7,985 nt of DNA from an uncultured Phascolarctobacterium sp. (GTDB lineage: Bacteria; Bacillota; Negativicutes; Acidaminococcales; Acidaminococcaceae), in NCBI GenBank assembly GCA_900551335.1, contig URVO01000059.1, positions 1 through 7,985 of the forward strand, read 5' to 3'. The position numbers and the translations under genes were made by a program. Under the pieces are notes generated by a model that saw only the letters and a program-made list of their open reading frames with translations, did not search any database and was not told the DNA's origin. Positions within the stretch are counted from its first letter, which is position 1. The number at the start of each line of letters is the position of its first letter. Positions 6,921 to 7,985 of this stretch are shown here, in pieces.

Positions 6921-7496
6921 ATGGATGAAAAAAATAACAAGCCTGTGCCGCAGCTTATCGAGGTGGAGCCGATGCAGGACGGCTACCGCTGGGTTGCAAT
7001 TACGGCAATGCTTTTGGCTATTGGCATTATCCTGCATACAGTAAGCCCGAACGTTGGCGGCGTTACGCCGAACTGGACGATTGCCATGTATTCTATTGTC
7101 ATTAATCTGACGCGTCCGAAGCTGTCGCAGGCTATCGGTATTGGCTTTATCGCCGGTCTGACGCTGGTGCCTTCTTCTAAGTCAGCCTTCCCGCTGGGCA
7201 ATATCGCGAGCGAGCTGGCAGGCGCGACGCTCTGCTGCCTGCTGGTAGAGGCGATGTTCAAGGCCGGTATCGGCGAATGGAAGCTGCGTCCGTTTATCAC
7301 CGGCTTTATGGCGACGATGGCGAGCGGCGGTATTTTTACCTTTATTTTGAAATTAATTCTTGGTCTGCCGCTGCACGTATGGATTTATGCTATGCTGCCA
7401 GTAGTAGCAATTATTGCTGTGCTCAACGGTCTGATTACCTTCTTCCTGTACGCTCCCGTGCGGAAGCTGTTCTATGTTCAGGAGGATGAGAAATAA
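6921..7496 (+). CDS. Small integral membrane protein resembling TrpP / ECF-transporter S component
   Basis: Likely the substrate-binding membrane subunit of an importer. The 191-residue protein has a hydrophilic head (1-21) and then about five or six hydrophobic segments, roughly at 23-42, 53-64, 70-86, 94-113, 123-148 and 153-178. The pattern GGVTPNWTIAMYSI (46-59), followed by RPKLSQAIGIGFIAGL (65-80) and AFPLGNI (89-95), resembles what I recall of Bacillus TrpP (YhaG), a putative tryptophan transporter with an S-component-like fold. This assignment is from memory, and the substrate (tryptophan, another aromatic, or something else) is not shown by the sequence. The ATG at 6921 has AGGTG at 6907-6911 nine bases upstream; an internal Met18 is less well placed. 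It overlaps the next gene, an ECF-type ATPase, by one base, supporting a working transporter pair. Confidence 0.7.
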   Translation: MDEKNNKPVPQLIEVEPMQDGYRWVAITAMLLAIGIILHTVSPNVGGVTPNWTIAMYSIVINLTRPKLSQAIGIGFIAGLTLVPSSKSAFPLGNIASELAGATLCCLLVEAMFKAGIGEWKLRPFITGFMATMASGGIFTFILKLILGLPLHVWIYAMLPVVAIIAVLNGLITFFLYAPVRKLFYVQEDEK

Positions 7497-7985
7497 TGGA
7501 AAACGTTGTTAATGTAGAAAATTTTTATTTTGCTTATAAAAAGTCCGACCTGGTGCTGCGCGACATCAGCTTTGCTGTAAAAAAAGGCAGCTTCACTGTG
7601 CTGACCGGTCCGAGCGGCGCAGGCAAGACGACGCTGTGCAAGGCGTTGACGGGTATCATTCCCTTCTATATGGGCGGCCGCTATAGCGGTGATGTGCAGA
7701 TTCACGGCGAAAGCACTCAGGGCAAGCGTGTAAGTGACCTGGCGATGCGCGTAGGCTTCATCATGGAGGACTATGAAAGCCAGCTCGTTTCGCTGACTGC
7801 CGGTGAAGAGATTGCCTTCAGCCTGCTCAACCACGGCTTTGCTCCGGAGGAGGTTGCCGAGCGCACACGCAAGGCGCTGGAGGATGTTGGCCTGCCGGGA
7901 CGCGAAAGCTATCAGCTCGACGAGCTCAGCGGCGGTCAGCGTCAGCGTCTGCTGTTGGCAGCAACGCTCGCTGTGCATCCTGACA
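7496..7985 (+). CDS. Energy-coupling-factor-type ABC transporter ATPase (3' part outside window)
   Basis: Probably the ATP-hydrolysing subunit that powers uptake by the preceding membrane protein, acting on the cytoplasmic face of the membrane. The 163 visible codons contain Walker A GPSGAGKT (38-45), the segment after the Q-loop position ESQLVSLTAGEEIAF (94-108), typical of ECF/CbiO ATPases, and the ABC signature LSGGQRQR (144-151). Walker B and the H-loop fall beyond the edge. At the Q-loop the family usually has Gln (F-Q-x-P), but here the sequence is IMEDYESQ, placing Glu at 91 in that position and Tyr in place of Pro. The start overlaps the upstream stop by one base (TAATG), with GGAGG at 7481-7485 ten bases before. 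Whether it is a single ATPase or the first half of a tandem fusion cannot be seen. Confidence 0.88.
   Translation, partial: MENVVNVENFYFAYKKSDLVLRDISFAVKKGSFTVLTGPSGAGKTTLCKALTGIIPFYMGGRYSGDVQIHGESTQGKRVSDLAMRVGFIMEDYESQLVSLTAGEEIAFSLLNHGFAPEEVAERTRKALEDVGLPGRESYQLDELSGGQRQRLLLAATLAVHPD

Noticed and set aside
7478..7978. A 166-codon minus-strand open frame across the ATPase gene
   Set aside because: The plus strand encodes Walker A and the ABC signature in frame; the antisense product shows no domain.
1..7985. CRISPR array, insertion sequence, tRNA or rRNA
   Set aside because: No regularly spaced direct repeats, transposase motifs, terminal inverted repeats with target duplications, or RNA gene signatures were seen.

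Overview
The window carries a nearly complete histidine biosynthesis operon on the plus strand, followed by a separate transporter unit that runs off the right edge. The organism looks like a moderately GC-rich, low-GC-phylum (Firmicutes) bacterium, most plausibly of the class Negativicutes. That placement is an inference from three things: the short HisG form, the compact hisG-D-C-B-H-A-F-IE order with a separate monofunctional HisB, and strong AGGAGG-type ribosome binding sites with tight gene overlaps. I cannot confirm it without a database search.

Layout. Positions 1-164 are non-coding on the plus strand and more AT-rich than the genes. They hold a short minus-strand reading frame open to the left edge and a small inverted repeat just before hisG. 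Positions 165-6731 are eight genes in the order hisG, hisD, hisC, hisB, hisH, hisA, hisF, hisIE. Every junction is an overlap or a gap of at most 10 bases, except hisB-hisH, where 42 bases contain a small hairpin. A strong intrinsic terminator (6742-6780) closes the operon. A sigma-70-type promoter (about 6843-6871) starts a second unit. That unit has a small membrane protein resembling TrpP/ECF S components (6921-7496) and the first 163 codons of an ABC ATPase of the energy-coupling-factor type (7496 to the edge).

How the genes work together. HisG condenses ATP and PRPP. HisIE carries out the pyrophosphohydrolase and cyclohydrolase steps. HisA isomerises the product, and HisH-HisF form the glutamine amidotransferase/cyclase that makes imidazole glycerol phosphate. 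HisB dehydrates it, HisC transaminates it, and HisD oxidises histidinol to histidine. Two functions needed for the full route are absent here: HisZ, the partner of short HisG, and a histidinol-phosphate phosphatase. The left edge is only 164 bases upstream of hisG, so hisZ could lie just outside.

Most of the window is ordinary biosynthetic DNA. The points worth a second look are a HisE domain lacking two normally conserved acidic residues, an ECF-type ATPase with Glu at the Q-loop position, a TrpP-like S component paired with its own ATPase, and the odd 1-101 segment.
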